Below, one piece after another: positions 7,029 to 14,396 of a stretch of 40,411 bases of DNA. The position numbers were made by a program, and so were the translations under genes. The notes beneath the pieces are model-generated. The model was not told the DNA's origin. It made no database searches and saw nothing but the letters and a program-made list of their open reading frames with translations. Each line of letters begins with the position of its first letter. Position 1 is the first letter of the stretch. The DNA lies in the NCBI GenBank assembly GCA_018499905.2, contig JAHBAU020000022.1, positions 1-40,411 of the forward strand, read 5' to 3'. The DNA is from Candidatus Saccharimonadota bacterium (GTDB lineage: Bacteria > Patescibacteriota > Saccharimonadia > Saccharimonadales > AQU-01).

Positions 7029-8460
7029 AGTTATCTGTCCAATCGTTTTGCATCAGAACAAGATCGCCGTTGGCGACAATTTGATCAAGGTTGGTATAGA
7101 AGGCCAACGGATCGTTTTCAGTCTGTATGTCTCCAGCATAACCAGCCTGAAGTAAGGCTGTATGGATGTGCTTCGTGGCCGAGTTATTCATGAGCACTAC
7201 TTTGTCTGGTTTGGCCACAGCAATCAGCTTGCCAATCTCGGCGTGAATTTCGGCTGACTTTGCACCCTGCTCAACGAGGCCTGGGGTGACATAGATTTTT
7301 CGCTTCGCATCCAACTCCGTCAGTAGGCTTAGCCCGGCACGCACACCTTCTAGATTACCGTTGTAGGTGTCATCAATAATCCAGGCACCGCGAATGGCAT
7401 ACGGCGCCATCCGGTGCTCATACGGCTTGGTATTGCTCACACCTTGTTCAATCTGCTGCGGTGTTAGGCCCAGGCTATCGGCTAGGGCAGCTACACACGC
7501 TAGCGGACCAACTAAATGCCTGCCAAGCAAACCACTCTTTAGTTTCAACACTTTTTTGCCCTTGGTCATTCGAAACGTTAGCCCATGGATTGTCTGCTTA
7601 ACATCTGACACCTTCCAGCCGTCTATACCGGCGACGCTATAGGTTTGATACCGATCTTTGATAAGCAGTTTGGCCGCGGGCGACTCGGCATTAACATAGA
7701 CTGGCTTAACCTGTAGGTATTCTGCTAAATCAAAAATATCCTTTGCAGCAGCCTCAAGTGTCTTATATTTATCAAGATGGGCTGGAGCAACGCCGGTGAT
7801 GACGCCAATATCGGGTGTGGTGTATTCGGCGTACTTTCGCACATCACCCGGCTGACCTTCACCGTATTCAATTATCAGCACTTCTTCATCACCCACTAGG
7901 CGCGCAGCAAAGGCGGCATGCGAAACACTGACGTTCTTGTTACCTGGAGTTGCAGCCACCTTTTTCCCAGCCGAGAGCACCGTTGCGAGTAGCTCCTTCA
8001 TAGTGGTTTTGCCATAACTACCGGCCACCGCAATCTTGATGGCTTTGGTTTCGCCAAATATGTGCCTAGAGCGCGCAATCAGCTGTCGCTCTTTTGGCTT
8101 TACGACCAGTTGTCTAGCCAACTCAAGCGGTACCACAATCAGATGCGCCCACACCACTGGATAGCTGATGAGGAGCGCAAATCCAAGCTGCACACCGCCA
8201 ATCATACTGCCGAGCATGCCAAGTGTAATGCAAGCCAGACCGACTCCTGCCTGGAACCCCATGCCGGCACCCAACAGGAACAGTAGAAGCCTCGCGCGGC
8301 GCGTTTTGTCGAGTTCTCGCCGATGTGCGACTTGTGAAAAATCTTTGGTCCGCCAAAACCATTTTAGATACTGCCCAACCTGGTACTCCGTGGACTGCAA
8401 CATATATATGATGCTTTTAGCAAAACTCGGACTATATAAGCTGACGATACCCTTAAGCAT
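7021..8460 (-). CDS. murF: MurF-type ligase with an N-terminal membrane domain
   Basis: Adds D-Ala-D-Ala to the UDP-MurNAc-tripeptide (Mur ligase family). The ATP-binding loop GSYGKTTMK is near residue 148, with the central-domain GEGQPGDV and NAESP stretches and a C-terminal domain with YEHRMAP and DDTYNGN. The usual soluble MurF N-terminal substrate-binding domain is absent; in its place residues 1-130 hold a basic amphipathic region and two hydrophobic helices (~58-88 and ~92-118). The enzyme is thus probably membrane-anchored, perhaps handling a lipid-linked or membrane-proximal substrate. The start lies 1 nt after the hydrolase stop at 8462. The MurF assignment is by motif and by the neighbouring ddl; another Mur-like ligase cannot be excluded. 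Confidence 0.88.
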   Translation of the reverse strand: MLKGIVSLYSPSFAKSIIYMLQSTEYQVGQYLKWFWRTKDFSQVAHRRELDKTRRARLLLFLLGAGMGFQAGVGLACITLGMLGSMIGGVQLGFALLISYPVVWAHLIVVPLELARQLVVKPKERQLIARSRHIFGETKAIKIAVAGSYGKTTMKELLATVLSAGKKVAATPGNKNVSVSHAAFAARLVGDEEVLIIEYGEGQPGDVRKYAEYTTPDIGVITGVAPAHLDKYKTLEAAAKDIFDLAEYLQVKPVYVNAESPAAKLLIKDRYQTYSVAGIDGWKVSDVKQTIHGLTFRMTKGKKVLKLKSGLLGRHLVGPLACVAALADSLGLTPQQIEQGVSNTKPYEHRMAPYAIRGAWIIDDTYNGNLEGVRAGLSLLTELDAKRKIYVTPGLVEQGAKSAEIHAEIGKLIAVAKPDKVVLMNNSATKHIHTALLQAGYAGDIQTENDPLAFYTNLDQIVANGDLVLMQNDWTDNYA

Positions 8461-8461
8461 A

Positions 8462-9211
8462 CTATTTTAAGAATTCTCGGATACGATTAAGCACCATTTC
8501 TGGTTGGTCATGATGAACAAAGTGGCCGGCCGGTGAAATATCGTCCAGGATGGCTTTTGGCATTTCATCAGCCAGCATTTTGCCGTAGCTTAAAGGCGTC
8601 GCTGTGTCTTTGTCGCCATATAGAAGCAGAGCTGGAATTTTTACCTTGGCCGCATCGGGGCGAACATCATCGGCCACAATCTTCTTGAATGATTCCTGTA
8701 AGTTTTCGGCTACCAGCATGTCCGACCCAATAGTGTCATAGACTTTTCGGCGCAGTCGAAAGCGCATCGTTGAGGGTAATGGTCGGGACAAAGCCTTTCC
8801 GGTCTTGGTAATCAGGCGGGCAGCCTTGACTCGGCCCTTATACTCACCTCGGATACCGGACGAGGCCAAAAGCACCAGTTTGTCGGCCGTCAATACACCG
8901 TTACCCAGGCCCTTTAGTGCAATTGCCCCGCCGTTGGAATGGCCGACAATAACACTTGGTTTAATCTTTGTCTTTTTCAAAAAATCACGCACAAACTTGG
9001 CATAATCCAATAAATCCCAGGCTTCAGCCGGAGCCTGCGTCTGTCCAAAGCCCGGTAAATCCAACACGACCACTTGGTGTTTTTCGCTGAGTGCGGCCGT
9101 CAGGTCATGAAAACCAGCCAGCGTATCACCCCAGCCATGTAAAAGCAGTACGGTCTTGCCCTTACCGGTCAATTCATATCGGGTGATAAGCTTATTAACC
9201 ACAACCTGCAT
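8462..9211 (-). CDS. Alpha/beta hydrolase
   Basis: A 249-aa alpha/beta-hydrolase fold enzyme. The oxyanion-hole motif HGWGD is near residue 25, the nucleophile elbow GHSNGG near 92-97, the acid in YGDKDTATP near 198 and the catalytic His in PAGHFVHHD near 230. The substrate cannot be read from sequence; esterase or lipase-like. It is the first gene of the wall operon (hydrolase, murF, small membrane protein, ddl). TATACT (9219-9224) ends 7 nt before the ATG, suggesting a leaderless mRNA. No signal peptide. Confidence 0.88.
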   Translation of the reverse strand: MQVVVNKLITRYELTGKGKTVLLLHGWGDTLAGFHDLTAALSEKHQVVVLDLPGFGQTQAPAEAWDLLDYAKFVRDFLKKTKIKPSVIVGHSNGGAIALKGLGNGVLTADKLVLLASSGIRGEYKGRVKAARLITKTGKALSRPLPSTMRFRLRRKVYDTIGSDMLVAENLQESFKKIVADDVRPDAAKVKIPALLLYGDKDTATPLSYGKMLADEMPKAILDDISPAGHFVHHDQPEMVLNRIREFLK

Positions 9212-9291
9212 ACTTTTAAGTATACGCGAACATGTCAGATTTTTAGGATTTATTTTTGCACTTCAATCTGTTAGAATGCGCTGGTTACGAA

Positions 9292-9368
9292 GGGGCTGTA
9301 GCTCAGTTGGCTAGAGCGCTTCCATGGCATGGAAGAGGTCCAGGGTTCGAGTCCCTGTAGCTCCACCA
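9292..9368 (+). tRNA. tRNA-Ala (anticodon GGC)
   Basis: Full cloverleaf: acceptor GGGGCUG... paired with the 3' end, anticodon arm CUUCC-AUGGCAU-GGAAG with anticodon GGC, T-arm CAGGG-UUCGAGU-CCCUG, and encoded CCA at 9366-9368. It reads GCC (and GCU) Ala codons. It is followed directly by a terminator hairpin and then by the structured repeat at 9419. Confidence 0.97.
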
Positions 9369-9369
9369 C

Positions 9370-9408
9370 AATAAAATGATCTTGTCGTAGGCAAGGTCTT
9401 TTTATTTT
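9370..9408 (+). terminator. Terminator hairpin of tRNA-Ala
   Basis: Starts 2 nt past the CCA end: AATAAAA...CTTG pairs with CAAG...TTTTATT, A/T-rich and followed by TTTT. A hairpin in the same relative position follows tRNA-Leu. Confidence 0.6.
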
Positions 9409-9418
9409 GTGACGACTT

Positions 9419-9535
9419 GGGACTCGAACGGGAATGTCCTTGAATGGACATTTCCCGCCCTTTAGCCTGCAAGCTGTGCTTGCAGGTGGCCTCAGCCAAA
9501 ACTAACTTTGTTTTGGCCGGCCAGGTCGAAGTCCC
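9419..9535 (+). repeat. 117-nt structured element, copy 1 (downstream of tRNA-Ala)
   Basis: In the tRNA sense it begins GGGACTCGAAC and ends AGGTCGAAGTCCC; the two ends pair (GGGACT/AGTCCC plus CGA/TCG around a bulge) to close a multibranch fold. Inside are hairpin 1 (GGGAATGTCC, loop TTGAAT, GGACATTTCCC), the linker CCCTTTAGCC, hairpin 2 (CCTGCAAG, CTGTG, CTTGCAGG), GGTGGCC, hairpin 3 (GCCAAAAC, 7-nt loop, GTTTTGGC) and GGCCAGG. TGGCC and GGCCA can pair to extend hairpin 3. A second copy of exactly the same length lies at 15354-15470 on the other strand, also downstream of a tRNA. Candidate structured RNA or tRNA-linked mobile unit. Confidence 0.75.
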
Positions 9536-9548
9536 TGTAGCTCCACCA
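9525..9548 (+). pseudogene. Partial copy of the tRNA-Ala 3' end
   Basis: The sequence from the T-loop through CCA of tRNA-Ala (compare 9345-9368) is repeated here with only a couple of changes in the T-loop; the last 18 nt (GTCCCTGTAGCTCCACCA) are identical. It overlaps the 3' end of the 117-nt element and is followed at once by a terminator. Direct repeats of a tRNA 3' end are the classic scar of site-specific integration. Confidence 0.7.
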
Positions 9549-9580
9549 TTAAAAAAGACCGATTTCTCGGTCTTTTTTAA
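9549..9580 (+). terminator. Strong terminator hairpin
   Basis: Perfect 14-bp stem (TTAAAAAAGACCGA / TCGGTCTTTTTTAA) with a TTTC loop. It acts as an intrinsic terminator in both directions. It begins directly after the CCA of the tRNA-Ala tail copy. Confidence 0.8.
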
Positions 9581-9612
9581 TTTCGTGCGCGCCCGCGTCT
9601 TCTTAGGCTTCA

Positions 9613-9659
9613 ACCATACACATAACTACTCAATCAAGTGGAGTAGTTATGTGTATGGT
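9613..9659. repeat. Perfect 19-bp inverted repeat
   Basis: ACCATACACATAACTACTC (9613-9631) and its exact complement (9641-9659) with a 9-nt loop. No T-run follows. Without mismatches over 19 bp it looks recent or constrained. Function unknown. Confidence 0.7.
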
Positions 9660-9730
9660 CTAGCGCCACTCTTCCTTACCCCAAGAAAAGAATTTTCTTT
9701 GGGACCCCTATGCCGGCTGGGCTTCATTCC

Positions 9731-9775
9731 CACGAATGTAAAAAAGCCACCTACGGTGACTTTCTTACATTCGTG
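9731..9775. repeat. Stem-loop with 11-bp outer stem
   Basis: CACGAATGTAA (9731-9741) pairs with TTACATTCGTG (9765-9775); an inner AAGCCACC/GGTGACTT stem closes on a TAC loop. The 3' arm overlaps one copy of the TTCGTGCGCGCCC repeat. Possibly a terminator. Confidence 0.6.
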
Positions 9776-9781
9776 CGCGCC

Positions 9782-9808
9782 CACCCGCGACGGGTGTTTG
9801 TTTTTTTG
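9782..9808 (+). terminator. Terminator-like hairpin with T-run
   Basis: CACCCG-CGA-CGGGTG followed by TTTGTTTTTTT, an intrinsic terminator on the plus strand. Confidence 0.65.
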
Positions 9809-9875
9809 GTTTTTATTTTCAAACGTTCACGCCGCGATTAGCGCACGAACCTAGTTTTAGCATAACCTTTATAGC

Positions 9876-10487
9876 CTACTTGTCAACTTTTCCTTTGAGT
9901 AATTCCACAACAAATTTTTGGTAATAGGGATTCTTAAGGCTGTGAGGTGCAGATTTTACTTCTGAAGTGCCGGAATTTAAAAATAACTCGTTATACTTTT
10001 GAGTAAAGTCAACAAGTAACGGGTACTCCTCTTTTTCGTATTCACCATACAAAAAATCTATTTTTGTTGCGGATAAATTCATAACTGAAGCAATCTCTTT
10101 TATTGAGTATTTTTTCAAATCTTCAACACGTCTTTTGCCAAATCTTCCAACTGCGTAATCATAGGTTGTTCTATTTGATAATGATTCTTTGAAGAACGGC
10201 GATAGTGAGCATAGTACTAGCCTGTCTGGTTTAAATATATCTGCTGCCAATAAAGCCACAACTGCTCCAAAAGAATTGCCAATCACTATATTAGATTCTG
10301 ATTTCAAGTGAGAGTACTGTGCTACGAACTGTTTAATGTATCTGCTATGCGTCATTTGCTTCCAGGAGATATCAACAGGGATAAAGGTGTAGCCTAAATG
10401 TTCAAGATCGTTCTTTAGGGGCTGAAACATGGGGTGCCTTGCAGTCATGTCTAGTCTAAAACCCGAAATAAGAAATATGCTGGTCAT
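9876..10487 (-). CDS. Small alpha/beta hydrolase-like protein
   Basis: A 203-aa protein with an alpha/beta-hydrolase N-terminal half: strand MTSIFLISGFR, then the nucleophile elbow GNSFGA near residues 71-76 (Ser nucleophile), followed by LVLCSLSPFF. A possible acid is in DFLYGEYEKEE and a His is in SAPHSLKNP near 185, as in RBBP9/YdeN-like small hydrolases. Its start overlaps the ligA stop by 4 nt (ATGA), so it is translationally coupled. The coding sequence is clearly more A/T-rich, with more Lys, Phe, Tyr and Asn, than its neighbours, hinting at horizontal acquisition. Confidence 0.75.
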   Translation of the reverse strand: MTSIFLISGFRLDMTARHPMFQPLKNDLEHLGYTFIPVDISWKQMTHSRYIKQFVAQYSHLKSESNIVIGNSFGAVVALLAADIFKPDRLVLCSLSPFFKESLSNRTTYDYAVGRFGKRRVEDLKKYSIKEIASVMNLSATKIDFLYGEYEKEEYPLLVDFTQKYNELFLNSGTSEVKSAPHSLKNPYYQKFVVELLKGKVDK

Positions 10488-12514
10488 AGCATTTTTAAGA
10501 GGGTTTCTTCATCGATGACTTCAGTGCCCAGCTTGCGGGCTTTGTCGAGTTTGCTAGCTCCCACATTTGCACCGGCAACTAGATAGGTCGTGTCCTTGCC
10601 GACACTGCTTTGGAATGTACCACCAAGCGAGCGAATTTTCTCGGCCGCTAGATCACGCCCCATGGTCTCAAGGCTACCAGTAATCACAAAGCTTTTACCG
10701 GACAGCGGCCCGCCAACATGCTTCACGTCTTCTGGCCAGACACCGAGTCGCCTAAATTTGGCAAGTAGTGCTTGGTTGTCATCGTCGGTAAACCAGGCAA
10801 TGAGCGACTCCGCAACCGTCTCGCCTATGCCATTTACGTCTTTAAATTCCTGGTAGGTAGCAGTCCCCAAGTTATCCAGATTTTTGAAAGTGTTAGCCAA
10901 ATCAATAGCTGTTTGCGCACCAACATGTCGGATGCCCAGCCCGTACAAAAACCTCGCGAGCGGCGGCTGTTTTTTGTCGACTATTGCCGCCAAGAGATTT
11001 CTAGCGGAGAGATCGGCAAAACGATCAAGAGCAACAACTTGCTCATAGGTTAATTCATAGATGTCGGCAATGTCTTTGACTAGCCCACTATCAACCAAAG
11101 CAACGGCATTCTTTTCACCCATACCATCGATATCAAGTGCGCCTTTTGACGTAAAATGCTCCAAAGCCTTCTTGAGTAGCAGCGGCCCACTAGCCCCTTT
11201 AACCCTATAAACAGCTTCGCCATCGGGTCGAATAAATTCTAGTTCAGGATATTGTCGCTTCAGTTCCGTTTCATAATGGAAGCGTTTCGTTCTATTGGGA
11301 CGCAGCTCAACCAGCACCTTGTTCACCTGCGGGATGATATCACCGGCTTTGTAAATAACCACGGTGTCGCCAACCCGAATGTCTTTTCGTTCAATTTCGT
11401 CTGCATTATGCAGGCTGGCGTGCTGCACCGTCGTACCGGCCACTTGCACCGGATCAAAAACTGCTACCGGTGTTGCAGCTCCAGTACGGCCGATACTTAT
11501 GACGATATCTTTTACAATGGTCGTCGCCTCTTCTGCCGGATATTTAAAGGCTACGGCAGCCCGAGGCGTTTTGCCGACTACGCCAAGTTCGGCATACAGC
11601 GCCCGGTCGTTTAGTTTGACGACCAATCCATCGGTGTTGAACTTCAGATCATGCCGTTTTGTCTCCCAAGAATCGGCAAAAGCTGCCACTGCAGAAACAT
11701 CTTTTAGCACGGTTGCTTGGGTATTGGCCGTTACTCCAAGTGCACGCATCGCATCATAGGCATAGCGATAAGTCGGCACATCTGTGGGGGTAGTGCGCAG
11801 TACATCATAGGCGTGAAAGTGCAGCGGTCTGGCGGCCACAAGCTTAGGATCTAGCTGACGGATGGTACCAGCCGCAAGGTTACGCGGATTGGCAAACGCC
11901 GCCTCACCAGCAGCACGGCGCTGAACATTCAGGGCATCAAAGTCTGATTTGTACATGACAATCTCACCGCGAATCTCGGTGCGACCTTTTTGGAATAGCT
12001 CAAAGCCTTTGGCGGCCCGCAGCCTGAGCGGCACGTTTTCAATCGTTCGTATATTCATGGTCACATCTTCGCCAACGCGTCCATCGCCCCGAGTCACCGC
12101 GGTTACAAGCTCACCATCCTCATAAATCAACGCGCAGGCCAAGCCGTCCATCTTAATATCGGCAAAGTACTGAAGATCACGAGCGCGTGAACCCAGCATT
12201 TTTGAAACCCGCTCCGACCACGCTTCTAACTCTTGATGATCAAACACATCATTCAGGCTGAGCATTGGGACCTGATGAGCTACTTTGACAAATTTATCAA
12301 GCGCCTGGCCGGCAACACGTTGGGTTGGTGAATCAGGCGTTAATAGTTCTGGAAACTGTGCTTCAAGCTGCGAAAGTTCATGTTTTAAGCTATCGGCCGC
12401 CGCCTCGCTCATGGTCGATTCGTCGAGCACATGATAGTGGTAGCGATAATCGTTAATTAGGCTTTTTAGCTTCGCTATTCGTTCCGCAGCTGCTGCTTTA
12501 CTTACTGGTTTCAT
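10484..12514 (-). CDS. ligA: NAD+-dependent DNA ligase without zinc-finger cysteines
   Basis: Seals nicks in duplex DNA using NAD+. Adenylation Lys is in KMDG (K121); MLSLNDVF, GRGD-like TRGDGRVGEDVT and EIRGE stretches fit the adenylation domain; then an OB fold (GRTGAATPVA), HhH repeats (DIDGMGEKNA, FKDVNGIGETVAESL) and a C-terminal BRCT (GKSFVITGSL). The four-Cys zinc finger between OB fold and HhH (expected at ~418-446) is present as sequence (YPELEF...GEAVYRV...GPLLLKKALEHF) but all four cysteines are replaced. Otherwise full length at 676 aa. Overlaps the upstream membrane protein by 4 nt. Confidence 0.96.
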   Translation of the reverse strand: MKPVSKAAAAERIAKLKSLINDYRYHYHVLDESTMSEAAADSLKHELSQLEAQFPELLTPDSPTQRVAGQALDKFVKVAHQVPMLSLNDVFDHQELEAWSERVSKMLGSRARDLQYFADIKMDGLACALIYEDGELVTAVTRGDGRVGEDVTMNIRTIENVPLRLRAAKGFELFQKGRTEIRGEIVMYKSDFDALNVQRRAAGEAAFANPRNLAAGTIRQLDPKLVAARPLHFHAYDVLRTTPTDVPTYRYAYDAMRALGVTANTQATVLKDVSAVAAFADSWETKRHDLKFNTDGLVVKLNDRALYAELGVVGKTPRAAVAFKYPAEEATTIVKDIVISIGRTGAATPVAVFDPVQVAGTTVQHASLHNADEIERKDIRVGDTVVIYKAGDIIPQVNKVLVELRPNRTKRFHYETELKRQYPELEFIRPDGEAVYRVKGASGPLLLKKALEHFTSKGALDIDGMGEKNAVALVDSGLVKDIADIYELTYEQVVALDRFADLSARNLLAAIVDKKQPPLARFLYGLGIRHVGAQTAIDLANTFKNLDNLGTATYQEFKDVNGIGETVAESLIAWFTDDDNQALLAKFRRLGVWPEDVKHVGGPLSGKSFVITGSLETMGRDLAAEKIRSLGGTFQSSVGKDTTYLVAGANVGASKLDKARKLGTEVIDEETLLKML

Positions 12515-13485
12515 AGTAGTTCACGGTAAAGGCTGTAAACATACACATGCACAAGGATTAATGCTACTGAACTTAACAAAATATAAACCCAGGCTGCGAT
12601 GCCAGGAACAATTGATAGTAGCGGAATAAACAGCAGGACCGACATGACAAAAAGTAAGAATGGCAAAAAAAGCAGTTTGCGCATAACACTAAATCGGCGG
12701 CCACGAACTAAGCCGCGGGCAGAACGAAGTGCCTGAAGTGGAGTTACATTCGGGAGATTCACAATGTAAAAAGCAAAAATAGATGAACTCAGCAGGTAGA
12801 GTGTCAAAAACGTCAAACCGAATGAAACGCCCCCCCAAACTATCTTTTCCGCTAGCTGAACAGCACGACCACTCATCACAATTGCGCCGTAAATCCACCC
12901 ACCAATAATCATTGGCAACATCTGTAAACCAATGACAACCAAAACTAGCACAGAAGGAATAAGTGAGCTGGTTGAATTATAAAAAGCTTGTTTGACGGTT
13001 GGTTTTTTATCGGCGCGTATTTGGCGCAATGTCCAAACTGCCACCAGACTCACTAATATTGTCAGTAGCGTCATGTAAGTACTACTGCCGTTTGCAGTAG
13101 CTCCCGATGACGTCAACAAGTAGCCAAATAACGAAACACTCATTGCCAAACCGGTAATTTCAACCGATGAGCTAGTCTGAATATCGTACGCTACGTCATT
13201 CAAATTGATGATAGTAAGGCCGCGCCCTAGAACCAAATTAAGCACAAGGTAAACAAGCGTTATGCCACCAAATAACCGCAAGTGCACCTTGAGAAAAGAC
13301 AGACTTTGGAAAAACAAGCGCCAGCCGCTTGATAGCCTCTTAGGAGGCCCTTGTTCGGATTGCTGTTTTTTTGCCTGTGGCTTACTGACGATACCCGAAG
13401 AATTTTTGACCTTTGCAGTGGCTGTTACGCCGCGTTTTAATGACTTTTTTTTAGCGGTTCTGGTCTTACTTTTCTTCTGGGCCAC
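12511..13485 (-). CDS. Polytopic membrane protein with basic cytoplasmic tail
   Basis: A 324-aa protein. Residues 1-50 are rich in Lys, Ser and Thr (MAQKKSKTRTAKKKSLKRG...) without hydrophobics. Then come about six hydrophobic segments (around 74-90, 110-128, 137-155, 173-200, 215-243, 270-320). No known domain is recognised; the layout recalls bacterial membrane proteins with repeated pairs of helices and no catalytic motif. It starts with GTG at 13485, sharing one base with the htpX stop (TAGTG), and its stop overlaps the ligA start by 4 nt, so htpX, this gene, ligA and the hydrolase form one coupled run. Confidence 0.75.
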   Translation of the reverse strand: MAQKKSKTRTAKKKSLKRGVTATAKVKNSSGIVSKPQAKKQQSEQGPPKRLSSGWRLFFQSLSFLKVHLRLFGGITLVYLVLNLVLGRGLTIINLNDVAYDIQTSSSVEITGLAMSVSLFGYLLTSSGATANGSSTYMTLLTILVSLVAVWTLRQIRADKKPTVKQAFYNSTSSLIPSVLVLVVIGLQMLPMIIGGWIYGAIVMSGRAVQLAEKIVWGGVSFGLTFLTLYLLSSSIFAFYIVNLPNVTPLQALRSARGLVRGRRFSVMRKLLFLPFLLFVMSVLLFIPLLSIVPGIAAWVYILLSSVALILVHVYVYSLYRELL

Positions 13486-14366
13486 TATTCGTGTCTCCCC
13501 ATGTCCTGGAGTCTTCTGACACGCTCTTCGATTGGTGGGTGTGTGCTGAATAGGTTAGCAAAGGCGCGCTTTTTGAGTGGATTGGCAAAAAACAGATGGG
13601 CTGTTGAGGTATTTTGGCGCCTGAGGCTACTGCCAGCTTGACCAATTTTAGTCAACGCCCTGGCCAAGCCATCCGGATGACGCGTCGTCAGCGCACCGGT
13701 GGCATCCGCCAGATACTCTCGCTTGCGGCTAATCGCCAGCTGAATCATGGTGGCAGCAATCGGCGCAATAATGGCCGCAATAATGCCAATAATCATGAAC
13801 GCCCCGCTGGAACTACTGTTGTCATCGTCTCGGTTACCCCAGAACATCGCCCTTAGGAATATATCGCTTAGAATACTGACAACACTTACCAGCCCAAAGG
13901 CAATCATACTGACCCGAATGTCGTAATTCTTAATGTGACCAAGTTCGTGCGCAAACACACCCTCGAGCTCGCTGTCTTCCATAATATCGAGGAGTCCAGT
14001 AGTTGCACAAACCAACGAATGTTGCGGGTCACGACCGGAGGCAAAAGCATTCGGCGCTGGGTCGTTCATGATGTAAACCCGTGGCATCGGCATGCCTTCT
14101 GCAATTGACAGATTTTCAACAATCCGCCAGAGCCTGGGGTTGTCAGCTTTTTCAATTTGTTTGGCGCCATTCACCGCTACCGCTAACTTATCTGCGGCAA
14201 AATACTGAATGATGGCGTACAAAATACCGCCGATACCCACGGCTAGAGTCAAAGAAGGGTTGCCGTAAATTTTACTGAAAACAAATCCTATAACCGCTAC
14301 TAGGCCCGCAAAACCGACCATCAATAATAGTGTCTTACGCTTATTAGCAGCAATCTCTGAATACAC
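13485..14366 (-). CDS. htpX: HtpX family membrane zinc protease
   Basis: Membrane metalloprotease of the M48 family involved in membrane-protein quality control. Two N-terminal hydrophobic helices (~12-30, ~38-56), the zinc motif HELGH at 140-144, further hydrophobic helices around 152-172 and 185-208, and the third ligand in SRKREYLADA near 217. Length of 293 aa is typical. The start is GTG (MYSEIAANKR matches the HtpX N-terminus) with AGGGGTG upstream. The preceding lemA gene is a frequent HtpX partner, and both are on the same strand with a 30-nt gap. Confidence 0.95.
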   Translation of the reverse strand: MYSEIAANKRKTLLLMVGFAGLVAVIGFVFSKIYGNPSLTLAVGIGGILYAIIQYFAADKLAVAVNGAKQIEKADNPRLWRIVENLSIAEGMPMPRVYIMNDPAPNAFASGRDPQHSLVCATTGLLDIMEDSELEGVFAHELGHIKNYDIRVSMIAFGLVSVVSILSDIFLRAMFWGNRDDDNSSSSGAFMIIGIIAAIIAPIAATMIQLAISRKREYLADATGALTTRHPDGLARALTKIGQAGSSLRRQNTSTAHLFFANPLKKRAFANLFSTHPPIEERVRRLQDMGRHE

Positions 14367-14396
14367 TTTACATCACCCCTATTAATGTAATTTTTG

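Larger units (their letters stand above)
9582..9849. repeat. Short repeat TTCGTGCGCGCCC and its inverted relative
   Basis: TTCGTGCGCGCCC occurs at 9582-9594 and 9770-9782; GCGCACGAA, the inverse of its first 9 nt, is at 9841-9849. The copies frame the hairpins of this gene-free stretch. No gene is visible between 9369 and 9875 on either strand. Confidence 0.6.

Noticed and set aside
9419-9535. A third, degenerate tRNA gene
   Set aside because: There is no D-arm or anticodon arm. The tRNA likeness is confined to the two ends, which match the T-arm in sense and antisense.
9444-9854. 136-codon open frame through the hairpin array
   Set aside because: It crosses the structured element, a tRNA tail and two terminators. 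The peptide is low quality and there is no start signal.
9369-9875. CRISPR array or integron attC array
   Set aside because: The repeats are not regularly spaced direct repeats with unique spacers, there is no cas or integrase gene, and I see no GTTRRRY/RYYYAAC core pair.
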